From Clostridia bacterium (GTDB lineage: Bacteria > Bacillota > Clostridia > Oscillospirales > Acutalibacteraceae), in NCBI GenBank assembly GCA_017416485.1, contig JAFQCH010000002.1, positions 1 to 35,176 on the forward strand: a stretch of 35,176 nt of DNA. The letters are read 5' to 3'. Positions within the stretch are counted from its first letter, which is position 1. Every line of letters begins with the position of its first letter. The notes beneath the pieces were generated by a model. It ran no database searches, was not told the DNA's origin, and worked only from the letters and a program-made list of their open reading frames with translations. Positions 23,361 through 30,780 of the stretch are shown piece by piece. The position numbers and the translations under genes were made by a program.

Positions 23361-23400
23361 GAAAGCCTTCCGTGCTATATTCAAAGCATGGAAGGCTTTC
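23361..23400. promoter_or_regulatory. Long inverted repeat ahead of the XRE-TPR regulator
   Basis: GAAAGCCTTCCGTGCT (23361-23376) pairs with AGCATGGAAGGCTTTC (23385-23400), with one wobble and an 8-base loop. There is no following T tract, so it is a weak terminator candidate for the hydrolase gene. It ends 25 bases before the regulator's ATG and could be its operator. Confidence 0.55.
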
Positions 23401-23425
23401 GATATTATGAAAAGAGGTTTTGTGG

Positions 23426-24346
23426 ATGCAAAAACTGTTGTGTGAAAATTTAAAGAGATTGCGTATGGCCAAAAATATGACACAGGAGCAGGTTGCGGAA
23501 ACACTGTCTGTCAATCCGCAAACGGTGTCGCGTTGGGAATGCGGTACAACCCTGCCCGATGTGTTGACACTACCCTTGCTTGCAAAATTGTACGGCGTGA
23601 CGGTGGATGATTTTTACAGAAAGAATACCGTTGCGTATGATAATTATGCACAGCGTCTTGCCGCCGTGTATGAAAAAACAAGAGATCCTGCCGATTTTCT
23701 GCAGGCTTTGGATGCCTACAAAAAGATGATGCGTGAAAAAGAGCTGTCCGTTGCCGATCAGTGGAATGTTGCCATGCTTTATTATTTCATGCTCAAACAC
23801 TGCAAAGAAAAAGCTATGGAATGGTTTGACCGCATTGTTGAAAACGGCCCGGGGGAGGATCTGCATTCTTATTACCGTGCCTGCTCGTGCCGCATCACGC
23901 TGTATTTTTCCATCGGACAGGAAGAAAAGATCATTGCAATGCAGAAAGAGCATTTGGAAAACAATAAAAACGATCCCCGTGCATGGCAGCTGTATATGGA
24001 AACGCTGATTCACAGCAAACAGTATGCGGCTGCGTATGATTGCTTTGCCGAAGCTGTTACTCAGTTTCCCGAGGATTGGATTCTTTATATTTTAGGCGGG
24101 GATATTTGTGCCAAGTTGAAAAAGTTCGACGAAGCCATGCGGTATTATGATAAGGCTGGTCAGATCGGAACCTATTTCTGCGACGAAAAATACTGCAAAG
24201 CCTGTCTTTATGAAGACCTTGGTGAAATCGAAAAAGCCGTACAGGAATACATGGAAATTGCACAAATTTTGCAAAGCCGCGGTTTTGATGTGGAAGCGGA
24301 AATGGCACAGCAGGAAGCGGACCGATTGATGAAAAAGGAGTCTTAA
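23426..24346 (+). CDS. XRE-family regulator with TPR-like C-terminus
   Basis: This 306-residue protein has an N-terminal XRE helix-turn-helix (residues 3-65; MTQEQVAETLSVNPQTVSRW, then LPDVLTLPLLAKLYGVTVDDFY). The C-terminal part is a helical, TPR-like array (for example AAYDCFAEAVTQFPEDWILY and KKFDEAMRYYDKAGQIG). This layout is common in peptide- or partner-sensing Firmicute regulators. I chose ATG 23426 because AAGAGG is nine bases upstream. A TTG at 23420 is too close to that site. Its targets are unknown; the large inverted repeat in front of it could be one. Confidence 0.85.
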   Translation: MQKLLCENLKRLRMAKNMTQEQVAETLSVNPQTVSRWECGTTLPDVLTLPLLAKLYGVTVDDFYRKNTVAYDNYAQRLAAVYEKTRDPADFLQALDAYKKMMREKELSVADQWNVAMLYYFMLKHCKEKAMEWFDRIVENGPGEDLHSYYRACSCRITLYFSIGQEEKIIAMQKEHLENNKNDPRAWQLYMETLIHSKQYAAAYDCFAEAVTQFPEDWILYILGGDICAKLKKFDEAMRYYDKAGQIGTYFCDEKYCKACLYEDLGEIEKAVQEYMEIAQILQSRGFDVEAEMAQQEADRLMKKES

Positions 24347-24629
24347 ATTGCGGTTTATCTGTCTGTCTTCGGACAGACAGAAATGCAAAATGCAAGAATG
24401 CAAAATGCAAAATTAAAGGGTCGCTTCGCTCCGATTATAGAGCATGAATGAATTTGATTTTAATACAAAGCCACATTTTTAATTTATTTGCATAAGAATT
24501 ATTGCAAAATTGTCGTTATTCGCACAAAATAAAAAATTATATCTTCTATAATGGCAACGCCATTCCGATAATTTTGCATTTTGCATTTTCCATTTTGCAT
24601 TTCGAGCCTTGCTCGATAAACCGTAATTT
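24345..24629. mobile_element. MITE-like dispersed repeat, copy 1 (complete)
   Basis: Terminal inverted repeats AAATTGCGGTTTATC (24345-24359) and GATAAACCGTAATTT (24615-24629) differ at one base. Inside are a TCTGTCTGTC/GACAGACAGA hairpin with a TTCG loop, ATGCAAA-rich arms mirrored by TTTGCAT-rich arms, a GGTCGCTTCGCTCCGATTAT block and an AATGGCAACGCCATT palindrome. The whole could fold into one long hairpin. It codes for nothing, and its left end supplies the stop codon of the XRE-TPR gene. Related copies lie at 30510-30780 and about 34740-35030. Confidence 0.75.
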
Positions 24630-24654
24630 ACAAAACCAACAGGAGTTTTTCGTT

Positions 24655-25962
24655 ATGATTGAAATCGTAGTGCTTGCCGCGTTTGCGGCGGCACTTTTCA
24701 TCTGTGTAGCGCTGGACATCCCCGTGCTGGCGGCACTGCTGGTCGGCTTTTGCCTGTTCTTCGGCTACGGACTATACAAAAAACACACCGTGCGTGCCAT
24801 GTGGTCATTTGCACTGACGGGCATGAAAACGGTAAAAAACATACTCATCACCTTTCTGCTCATCGGTGTCATCACCGCTTTGTGGCGTGCCTGCGGGACG
24901 ATTCCCTACATCGTTTATTATGCAACCGCTGTCTGCTCGCCGCAGATTATGGTGTTGCTCACCTTTTTGCTGTGTTGCCTGATTTCTTTTTTGACGGGCA
25001 CTTCCTTCGGCACGGCGGCGACGATGGGCGTGATCTGCGTGACCATGGCAAACAGCATGGGAATTCCCATTCTGTTTTCGGGCGGGGCTGTGCTTTCGGG
25101 CGCGCTGTTCGGCGACCGCTGCTCCCCTATGTCCACAAGTGCCCTGCTTGTGAGCACGCTGACCAAAACAAACCTGTACACCAACATCAAAAACATGGTA
25201 AAAACCGCTGTGATTCCTTTTTTGCTGACGGCGGCGGTGTATTTTGCCATCGGACTGCTTATGCAGCCGCAAAGCAATCAGACGGACGTGCGCGAAATTT
25301 TTGCCGCGCATTTCAACCTGCACCCCGCCATGTTGTTGCCGGCGGTAGCAATTGTGATTTTGTCGCTGTGCAAGGTCAAGGTAAAAATTGCCATGACGGT
25401 GAGCATTGCAGTGAGCACCGTGGTTGCGCTGACGGTGCAAAAAATGGAAATTATTGCCCTTTTAAAGGCGGCTATTCTCGGCTTTTCACCTGCCGACGGC
25501 GACCTTGCGGCACTGCTTTCGGGCGGCGGCATGAAGTCCATGGTGAATGCCGTGCTGATTGTGTGCATTTCCGCTTCATTTTCGGGCATGTTTGACGGAA
25601 CACATCTGCTGGATGCCTTGCAGGAAAAAATTGCGCATCTTGCAAAAAAAACCACCCCCTACACAGCCGTTTGTCTGACAAGCATTCTCACCGTTATCAT
25701 TGCCAGCAACCAGACCCTTGCCATCATGCTGACGCATCAGTTGAGCGTGCCCACCGAGCCGGACAATGAGAAGATGGCGCTGCACCTGGAAGACACAGCG
25801 GTGGTGATTTCCCCGCTTGTTCCGTGGTCAATTGCGGGCGCAGTTCCGCTTGCATCGGTCGGCGCGCCGAACTTTTGCATGCTGACGGCATTTTATTTGT
25901 ATCTTTTGCCGCTGTGCAGGCTGGCAAAAGAGCTGATAAACAAAAAAAGAAACATTATGTAA
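24655..25962 (+). CDS. NhaC-family Na+/H+ antiporter-like membrane protein
   Basis: This 435-residue polytopic protein has about ten to twelve hydrophobic segments spread along its length. The central GTSFGTAATMGVICVTMANS segment and the GALFGDRCSPMSTSALLVST block are characteristic of the NhaC/ArsB-like ion transporter group. Such proteins exchange sodium for protons or carry carboxylates or amino acids. ATG 24655 is chosen because AGGAG lies nine bases upstream; the longer in-frame ORF runs back into the MITE-like repeat. A 13-base inverted repeat follows the stop (25977-26018). The exact ion cannot be read from sequence. Confidence 0.82.
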   Translation: MIEIVVLAAFAAALFICVALDIPVLAALLVGFCLFFGYGLYKKHTVRAMWSFALTGMKTVKNILITFLLIGVITALWRACGTIPYIVYYATAVCSPQIMVLLTFLLCCLISFLTGTSFGTAATMGVICVTMANSMGIPILFSGGAVLSGALFGDRCSPMSTSALLVSTLTKTNLYTNIKNMVKTAVIPFLLTAAVYFAIGLLMQPQSNQTDVREIFAAHFNLHPAMLLPAVAIVILSLCKVKVKIAMTVSIAVSTVVALTVQKMEIIALLKAAILGFSPADGDLAALLSGGGMKSMVNAVLIVCISASFSGMFDGTHLLDALQEKIAHLAKKTTPYTAVCLTSILTVIIASNQTLAIMLTHQLSVPTEPDNEKMALHLEDTAVVISPLVPWSIAGAVPLASVGAPNFCMLTAFYLYLLPLCRLAKELINKKRNIM

Positions 25963-25976
25963 CAAAATAAACTGCA

Positions 25977-26018
25977 CCCGGTTTCAAAAAATGAAAAATT
26001 TCAACTTTTGAAACCGGG
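25977..26018 (+). terminator. Inverted repeat after the antiporter gene
   Basis: CCCGGTTTCAAAA (25977-25989) pairs perfectly with TTTTGAAACCGGG (26006-26018). There is no good T tract, so termination is probable rather than certain. Confidence 0.5.
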
Positions 26019-26035
26019 CGCCTATATTATTGAAC

Positions 26036-26065
26036 AGAAAAAAGCCGTCCTCTGACGAGGGCGGC
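26036..26065 (-). terminator. Terminator of the four-peptide unit
   Basis: The arms GCCGTCCTC (26044-26052) and GAGGGCGGC (26057-26065) pair around TGAC. On the minus strand the hairpin is followed by TTTTTT. It lies just beyond the last peptide gene. Confidence 0.8.
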
Positions 26066-26102
26066 CATTTGTTTGATCAAACGCTAAAAATTCAAAAGAC
26101 AA

Positions 26103-26258
26103 TTAGCCTTCGGAGCTGGTAGCAGAGTTGTTCTTCTGTTCTTCTTCGAACCAGGTTTCGAAACCGAACTTGGATTCAAGAGCGGTGAGAACTCTTTGAA
26201 TGTATGCAAAGATTTCCATGAAGAGATCAAGCAGACCGTTGAAGTCGATGTTTGCCAT
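26103..26258 (-). CDS. Amphipathic micro-protein 1 (51 residues)
   Basis: The protein starts MANIDFNGLLDLFMEIFAYI and continues with a second helix-like segment, an acidic patch (FEEEQ) and a tail SATSSEG. It has no signal peptide and counts to a net charge of about -6. Hydrophobic residues repeat at 3-4 spacing, giving an amphipathic helix. The start is set by AAGGAGGTGCCCACAAATG, a ribosome site and spacer shared almost exactly with its neighbours. The SATSSE tail is shared with micro-protein 2. Not recognised as a known family; a phenol-soluble-modulin-beta-like or leaderless secreted peptide is possible. Confidence 0.78.
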   Translation of the reverse strand: MANIDFNGLLDLFMEIFAYIQRVLTALESKFGFETWFEEEQKNNSATSSEG

Positions 26259-26317
26259 TTGTGGGCACCTCCTTGTTTACAATTTAAAAAAAGAATGAAT
26301 AAAAAAAAGAATGAAAC

Positions 26318-26443
26318 TTATACTTCAGAGCTGGTAGCAGAGTTTCCGGCACCGGTAAGAGCCTTGAATTCTTCAATCCAAGCTGTGATCTTAGCGATAG
26401 CATCCTTCAGAATGTCGATGATGTTTCTGATTATAACGTCCAT
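26318..26443 (-). CDS. Amphipathic micro-protein 2 (41 residues)
   Basis: The protein starts MDVIIRNIIDILKDAIAKIT and ends GNSATSSEV. The N-terminal 28 residues form a clear amphipathic helix; net charge is about -2. It has no leader and no cysteines. AAGGAGGTG precedes the ATG in the same context as its neighbours. Its tail nearly repeats that of micro-protein 1, which points to gene duplication. Confidence 0.78.
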   Translation of the reverse strand: MDVIIRNIIDILKDAIAKITAWIEEFKALTGAGNSATSSEV

Positions 26444-26493
26444 TGTGGCACCTCCTTATATTAAGATGAATAAAGGATTTTTAAAGCAAAAAC

Positions 26494-26631
26494 TTATGCT
26501 TCCCAAGTGAAATCTTCGTCTTCGATGGGCTTCTTGGAAGTGAAACCTTCGATGAGGAAAGTCAGGTTAGCGATGAGTTCTTTGATGATTTCAACAACCT
26601 TATCCATTGCATCTCTCAGAGCGTCAAACAT
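26494..26631 (-). CDS. Amphipathic micro-protein 3 (45 residues)
   Basis: The protein starts MFDALRDAMDKVVEIIKELI, continues with a hydrophobic ANLTFLIEGF and ends in an acidic tail (PIEDEDFTWEA). Net charge is about -6. ATG 26631 follows AAGGAGGTGCCCACAA, identical to the site of micro-protein 1, so the longer in-frame start at 26679 is rejected. The length, acidity and helical pattern resemble beta-type phenol-soluble modulins, but sequence kinship is not shown. Confidence 0.78.
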   Translation of the reverse strand: MFDALRDAMDKVVEIIKELIANLTFLIEGFTSKKPIEDEDFTWEA

Positions 26632-26709
26632 TTGTGGGCACCTCCTTGTTAGTAAAATAATAATTGTTTTGCGACACAATGCCGCGTTTGGTTACTGAAG
26701 TGAAAATTA

Positions 26710-26817
26710 TTATTCACCCATGCCAAGATAACCAAGTGCTTTTTCAAGAGTGTCAAGCATTTTGTTGAAGAACTCCTGCAGGAAAGCCATAAGAGCTTCA
26801 AAGGGGAACTTATCCAT
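26710..26817 (-). CDS. Amphipathic micro-protein 4 (35 residues), first of the unit
   Basis: The protein starts MDKFPFEALMAFLQEFFNKM and ends ALGYLGMGE. It is an amphipathic helix with aromatic residues on one face and a net charge of about -3. AAGAGGTGCGCACAATG is the ribosome-site context. It is the promoter-proximal member; the transcript would start some 55 bases upstream. Confidence 0.76.
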   Translation of the reverse strand: MDKFPFEALMAFLQEFFNKMLDTLEKALGYLGMGE

Positions 26818-26878
26818 TGTGCGCACCTCTTTTCTTTTTCAAATTTACAAATTTGTCCAAAGATAAATTTGCAAGTGT

Positions 26879-26907
26879 ATACTACCACAAACTTACAGTG
26901 AATGCAA
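26879..26907 (-). promoter_or_regulatory. Promoter of the four-peptide unit
   Basis: On the minus strand, TTGCAT (26902-26907) and TAGTAT (26879-26884) are 17 bases apart, and a TGG precedes the -10 as an extended element. With the terminator at 27065-27102 upstream, this makes the peptides independent of the ligase gene. Confidence 0.7.
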
Positions 26908-27064
26908 GAGATATTTTAAGAATTATTTAAAGTTAACAGGAATGACAATGCTTTGCAACAATTAAATTCTTTTTTAGAATTATAAGCGTAATTTTTATAG
27001 GCATTACGCTGCTTTTGTATAAAAACATTTGTCATAAATGTGAACAAAGTATTGCCGTTTATGG
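26908..27064. other. Noncoding gap upstream of the peptide promoter
   Basis: I find no gene here. A small inverted repeat GCGTAAT/ATTACGC lies at about 26988-27011 and could be a regulator site. The stretch is AT-rich. Confidence 0.4.
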
Positions 27065-27102
27065 CAAAAAAGCACAAGAGCCGCCTTTGCGGGCGACTCT
27101 TG
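27065..27102 (-). terminator. Terminator of the acyl-CoA-ligase gene
   Basis: The arms CAAGAGCCGCC (27075-27085) and GGCGACTCTTG (27092-27102) form an 11-pair stem. The one non-Watson-Crick pair is a G-U wobble only when read as minus-strand RNA, and TTTTTT follows on that strand. Confidence 0.85.
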
Positions 27103-27135
27103 CGCAAGAAGAATATATGAAAAAGATAATGAATT

Positions 27136-28812
27136 TTATGCACCGTAAACGGCATCTTCGGGCTTGTTCTGCGTGAGCAGCATGAAGTCGATTTTCATAA
27201 GAGGGGTTTCGGGCATGGTGTCAAGGTAACGGAATTCTCTGGGCACGGAAAACTCGGAGAAATGTTCGCCGACGGATTTTACGATTTTCTTTTCGAGTTC
27301 TTCCTTATTTGTGCCGTCCTTGACGGAGAGGAACAGGCGAAGCAAAATTTTGCCTTCGGGGCTGTAGCCCTTAACAAGGCAGCAACCCTTGATTTCGGCA
27401 AAGTTATCCTGAATGAACTTTTCAATATCAATAGGATATACATTGTAGCCCGAGATGATAACAACTCTCTTTTTTCTGCCTGCGAAGTAGAAATAATTGT
27501 CGCTGTCGCGGTAGCCGAGGTCGCCGGATTTGACCCATTTGGTGCCTTCTTCGTCAATGTAAAGGCCTTCGTTTTCGGCGGCACCGGGTCTGTAGTAACC
27601 CGACATGATGGTGGGGCCGGAAATAACAATTTCACCGACTTCGCCGTCGGGCACTTTCTTGTTGTTGTCGTCCCAGATTTCAACGCGCAAACCTTCCAGC
27701 GGCCAGCCGATGGAACCGCGCTTGTATTTGGTATTGGAATTGACTGTACACACAGAGCCGACTTCGGTAAGGCCGTAACCCTGACGCAGTCTCCCGGGGG
27801 CGCCGTTCTTTTCGAGCACGGCGTTGAAATCATCGAGGAACTGATCGGAACAGTCGTCACCGCCGCAGAACATCATGCGGATATTCTTGAGCCACGGGCC
27901 GTCAAAGTTCTTGTGCTTCATAAGTTTTTTGAACATGACGGGAATACCGACAACGGCGATAACGCGGTTTTTACGCATGAGTTTGGTAAAAATATTGGCA
28001 TCGAACTGCATCATGGGAATGATACGGCCGGCATTGCACATTGCCATGTGGATGCCGACACAAAGGCCGAAGCAATGGAACAACGGGAGCACGATAACTT
28101 CGGCTTCTTCACCGGGATCTTCGATTTTATCGAGCTTGGAAACGCGGCAAGCAAGCTCGTTGATGGCACGGGAAGTCAGTTTGATGACCTTGCTCTTGCC
28201 CGTGGTGCCGCCGCCGTGCAAATAAACGGCTATATCGTCTGCATTGCCCGAAAGGCCGGGCTCGGGCGGATATTTGGAAATGACTTCGCGGTAAGAAGTC
28301 CGCTTGCTGATTTTCGGGAAGATTGCTTTGAGCAATTTTTCACCTGCTTTGCAGGCGGTTTCCTTAATGGGAGAAGCATAGTCCGAGGACGAGCAGACGA
28401 TGCACGGCAAACCCGATTCATTGATAACATCAACATAGTTGCGTGAAAGCAGGTCGAGAATCATAACACCCTTGGAGTTACATTCCTCAATGGCTTCCTT
28501 GAGCACTTCGGGAGGCAACTGCGGATGCACAAAATTGACAATGACGCCGATTTTGTTCAGCGCATAAAAAGAAACGATACTCTGCACAGTGGTGGGCATA
28601 AAAACGGTATAAACATCGCCACGCTTGAGACCGAGTTCGTTTTTCATGTAAGCGGCAAAACAATCCACATCGTGCAGAAATTCACTGCGCATTGTGATTT
28701 TGTCCATGTGCTGCACTGCCTTGTATTCGCCGTAACCGACGGTGCATTCGATCAGATATTCGTAACAGTTCTGATCTTTTGCTTCTACCATCAGGCTTTT
28801 TTCAACTTTCAT
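27136..28812 (-). CDS. Acyl-CoA ligase-like enzyme (ANL superfamily)
   Basis: This 558-residue adenylate-forming enzyme would activate a carboxylic acid with ATP and pass it to CoA or another thiol. The P-loop motif is YLHGGGTTGKSKVIKL (197-212), the A5 motif is QGYGLTE (344-350), SGDLG (429-433) holds the ribose-binding Asp, and GRKKRVVIISGYNVYP (445-460) is the hinge region. The C-terminal PETPLMKIDF places the catalytic Lys near 540. The domain set is complete and there is no signal peptide. The substrate is unknown; a fatty or aryl acid is likely. Its own terminator separates it from the peptide genes downstream on the same strand, so a joint role is only suggested by adjacency. Confidence 0.88.
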   Translation of the reverse strand: MKVEKSLMVEAKDQNCYEYLIECTVGYGEYKAVQHMDKITMRSEFLHDVDCFAAYMKNELGLKRGDVYTVFMPTTVQSIVSFYALNKIGVIVNFVHPQLPPEVLKEAIEECNSKGVMILDLLSRNYVDVINESGLPCIVCSSSDYASPIKETACKAGEKLLKAIFPKISKRTSYREVISKYPPEPGLSGNADDIAVYLHGGGTTGKSKVIKLTSRAINELACRVSKLDKIEDPGEEAEVIVLPLFHCFGLCVGIHMAMCNAGRIIPMMQFDANIFTKLMRKNRVIAVVGIPVMFKKLMKHKNFDGPWLKNIRMMFCGGDDCSDQFLDDFNAVLEKNGAPGRLRQGYGLTEVGSVCTVNSNTKYKRGSIGWPLEGLRVEIWDDNNKKVPDGEVGEIVISGPTIMSGYYRPGAAENEGLYIDEEGTKWVKSGDLGYRDSDNYFYFAGRKKRVVIISGYNVYPIDIEKFIQDNFAEIKGCCLVKGYSPEGKILLRLFLSVKDGTNKEELEKKIVKSVGEHFSEFSVPREFRYLDTMPETPLMKIDFMLLTQNKPEDAVYGA

Positions 28813-29230
28813 ATCTTTTCCATCCCTTTTTCATATTGCATAAATTTGCCATCTATGCGTATGTTTATTTTGTTCAATGATAACATTATTTACACCGCAA
28901 TGTACCGCCCGTAGCTTGTTTATTTTGGACGATAAGCGATATGCCACTATTGGCATGTTATGATGTTGATAATTTTTTGATTATTATTTTTACGAAAATT
29001 GCATTCCGCAGGTTTGTTCAGCGGTTTTCAATAAGAACATTACCGCTTCTTTTCTGTGTGCCGGTTTTTGGGCAAAAGACGAACAACCAAAAAAACTTGA
29101 TTGTTGCAATAAAAAAATACGTGGGTTTTTCATTTTTCAAAGGTTTGAAAGGTCTGCAACCTGTAAACAAGAGTTTATGTTCCGAAAATTTGAATTGTTC
29201 ACATAATCGTCATTTGTGATGCCGAATACT
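28813..29230. other. Noncoding region between the ligase and the LuxR-type regulator
   Basis: I see no convincing gene in these 418 bases. The only clear structure is a small palindrome ATGCCA-CTAT-TGGCAT at 28941-28956, upstream of the ligase gene, a possible regulator site. An ORF starting inside that palindrome has no ribosome site. Confidence 0.5.
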
Positions 29231-29280
29231 CTGCAAAAAGACAAAAAGTGCATTGCGCCAATTATGGCATAATGCACTTT
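29231..29280 (-). terminator. Terminator of the LuxR-type regulator gene
   Basis: AAAGTGCATT (29245-29254) pairs with AATGCACTTT (29271-29280), with a nested GCCA/TGGC stem. On the minus strand it runs into TTTTTGTCTTTTT. Confidence 0.85.
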
Positions 29281-29310
29281 GCTAATTACTTTTTTATATT
29301 CTTTTATTTA

Positions 29311-30489
29311 TTACATTACATATTTGTTCAGCTGTTTACGGGAATCAACATCGAGCTTATTGAAGATGTTGCGCAGGTGACTTCGCACAGAATGGACAGA
29401 GATATTCAGCATTTCTGCGATATCGTTGTTGGAAGCATCCCTTGCGGCAAGCATGGCAACATTGAACTCGGTCGGTGTAAGCTTATCGGAAACGGTATTG
29501 CCCGTCAGTGCATTATGCACAAAAATCCAGTTGCGCAGATACACGGCAGAAAGATCCATCACACTTTTATATTCGGCTGGATTTTCCGCACGCAGACATT
29601 TTTCAACCAAACCCGAAAGCAGTCCGCGGAATTCCGCAAACGGTGCAATAATGCCATCCGGTTCGGCAAGCGACCACGCATAGCGGAAATAATATTCCGC
29701 CCTTTCCCAGTTGCCGGTTGAGATATAGCCTGCCGCAATCGTCAGCGCAAGATAAATTGCTGAAACCGGGCGCAGGGGTTTCATCATAATCAATGCACCT
29801 TCAGCAAGACCGATGCCGCGTTGAACATCTCCCGTCAGAACAAGATATCGGGAAAAGGCATAAATTGCCATCGGCTTGAGGGCTTCTTCCACAGCAAAAG
29901 CCTCCACACCGAAATCGGGTAACACAATGGCTTCGGTGTTGTGCACCATGATGTTGCAGTAAAGGCTGAACAACTGCCCTGTTTTGGCATATTTGGGCTC
30001 TTTTGCTGCAACAGAGGAAACGCGGGTAAGCACGCGGTAATTATTGAGAATACGCTCGGCATCATCGGTGAGCATGGAGGAAACGACCCCCATTAACAGA
30101 ACACCGATCTGTGTCTGCACATTTTTTGCCAGCATCAGGGTTGCGGTCAGCTCGCGGGTACGGTCTGCTTCGCCGCGGTAATAAGCAAGCTCGGCAAACC
30201 CGATGGTGCGCTTTTCTTCATCCTCAATGCTGTTCAAAAAGGATTCGGCTTCACCGGGGTTATAACAGCCGACCGTAAATACAAAGGGATTGAAAGCCGG
30301 GGTCTGCGCCGCTTTGCTCTTATTGGCAGCAAATCGCAGATCGGCAGGTTTTTCGGCATCGGCGGGGATGAGAATGCGGTTATTGACACGCAAAACCCCT
30401 GCAATGCGGTCTGCGGCAAGGTACTGGCGCACACTGCGGCGCGAAACGCCCCATTTTTCAGCAATCTGCGCCGGGGTGAGATAGTCCAT
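29311..30489 (-). CDS. Dual-HTH transcription regulator (excisionase-like N-terminus, LuxR-type C-terminus)
   Basis: This 392-residue protein has DNA-binding domains at both ends. Residues 1-50 (LTPAQIAEKWGVSRRSVRQYL, then VNNRILIPADAEKP) look like an excisionase/MerR-type winged helix. The middle is helical and TPR-like (AERILNNYRVLTRV; ERAEYYFRYAWSLAEP). The C-terminus (LTPTEFNVAMLAARDASNND, then SVHSVRSHLRNIFNKLDV) is a LuxR/GerE domain. GGAGT precedes the ATG. A dispersed repeat separates it from the lyase gene upstream on the same strand. It could control the lyase operon or the neighbouring ligase and peptide genes, but no binding site is proven. Confidence 0.83.
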   Translation of the reverse strand: MDYLTPAQIAEKWGVSRRSVRQYLAADRIAGVLRVNNRILIPADAEKPADLRFAANKSKAAQTPAFNPFVFTVGCYNPGEAESFLNSIEDEEKRTIGFAELAYYRGEADRTRELTATLMLAKNVQTQIGVLLMGVVSSMLTDDAERILNNYRVLTRVSSVAAKEPKYAKTGQLFSLYCNIMVHNTEAIVLPDFGVEAFAVEEALKPMAIYAFSRYLVLTGDVQRGIGLAEGALIMMKPLRPVSAIYLALTIAAGYISTGNWERAEYYFRYAWSLAEPDGIIAPFAEFRGLLSGLVEKCLRAENPAEYKSVMDLSAVYLRNWIFVHNALTGNTVSDKLTPTEFNVAMLAARDASNNDIAEMLNISVHSVRSHLRNIFNKLDVDSRKQLNKYVM

Positions 30490-30509
30490 AGGGTTACTCC
30501 TTTGCGGGG

Positions 30510-30780
30510 AAATTACGGTTTATCTGTCTGTCCACGGACAGACAGAAATGCAAAATGCAAAATTATCGGGTCGCTTCGCTCCGATTATAGAGTATAAAGA
30601 AATTTACATAAAAAATAAAATGGTGCAATCTTAAGCACTTGCAAATTATTTTATATGACATTGTGTGTGCAGAATCAGTGCAAACTAAAATTTAAAACAG
30701 CAAAACCAAAAATTATATCTTCTATAATGGCAACGCCATTCCTTTAATTTTGCATTTTGCTTTCTTGCATTTTGCATTTA
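30510..30780. mobile_element. MITE-like dispersed repeat, copy 2 (right end missing)
   Basis: The left terminal repeat AAATTACGGTTTATC (30510-30524) exactly matches the complement of copy 1's right end. The TCTGTCTGTC hairpin keeps its stem but has loop CACG instead of TTCG. The TCGCTTCGCTCCGATTATAG block, the AATGGCAACGCCATTCC palindrome and the TGCATTTTGC arms follow. The expected right terminal repeat is absent, and the element stops at the stop codon of the lyase gene. Confidence 0.72.

Noticed and set aside
26196..26510. Rightward 104-codon ORF across the peptide cluster
   Set aside because: It is antisense to two micro-protein genes that have strong, repeated ribosome sites.
26103..26817. 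Interpreting the micro-proteins as cationic antimicrobial peptides or lanthipeptide precursors
   Set aside because: All are net acidic, lack cysteines and leader motifs, and no modification or lantibiotic export gene is nearby.
27262..28446. Rightward 394-codon ORF
   Set aside because: It is antisense to the well-supported acyl-CoA-ligase-like gene.
28941..29219. Rightward 92-codon ORF in the ligase-LuxR gap
   Set aside because: It has no ribosome site, starts inside a palindrome and is of arbitrary composition.
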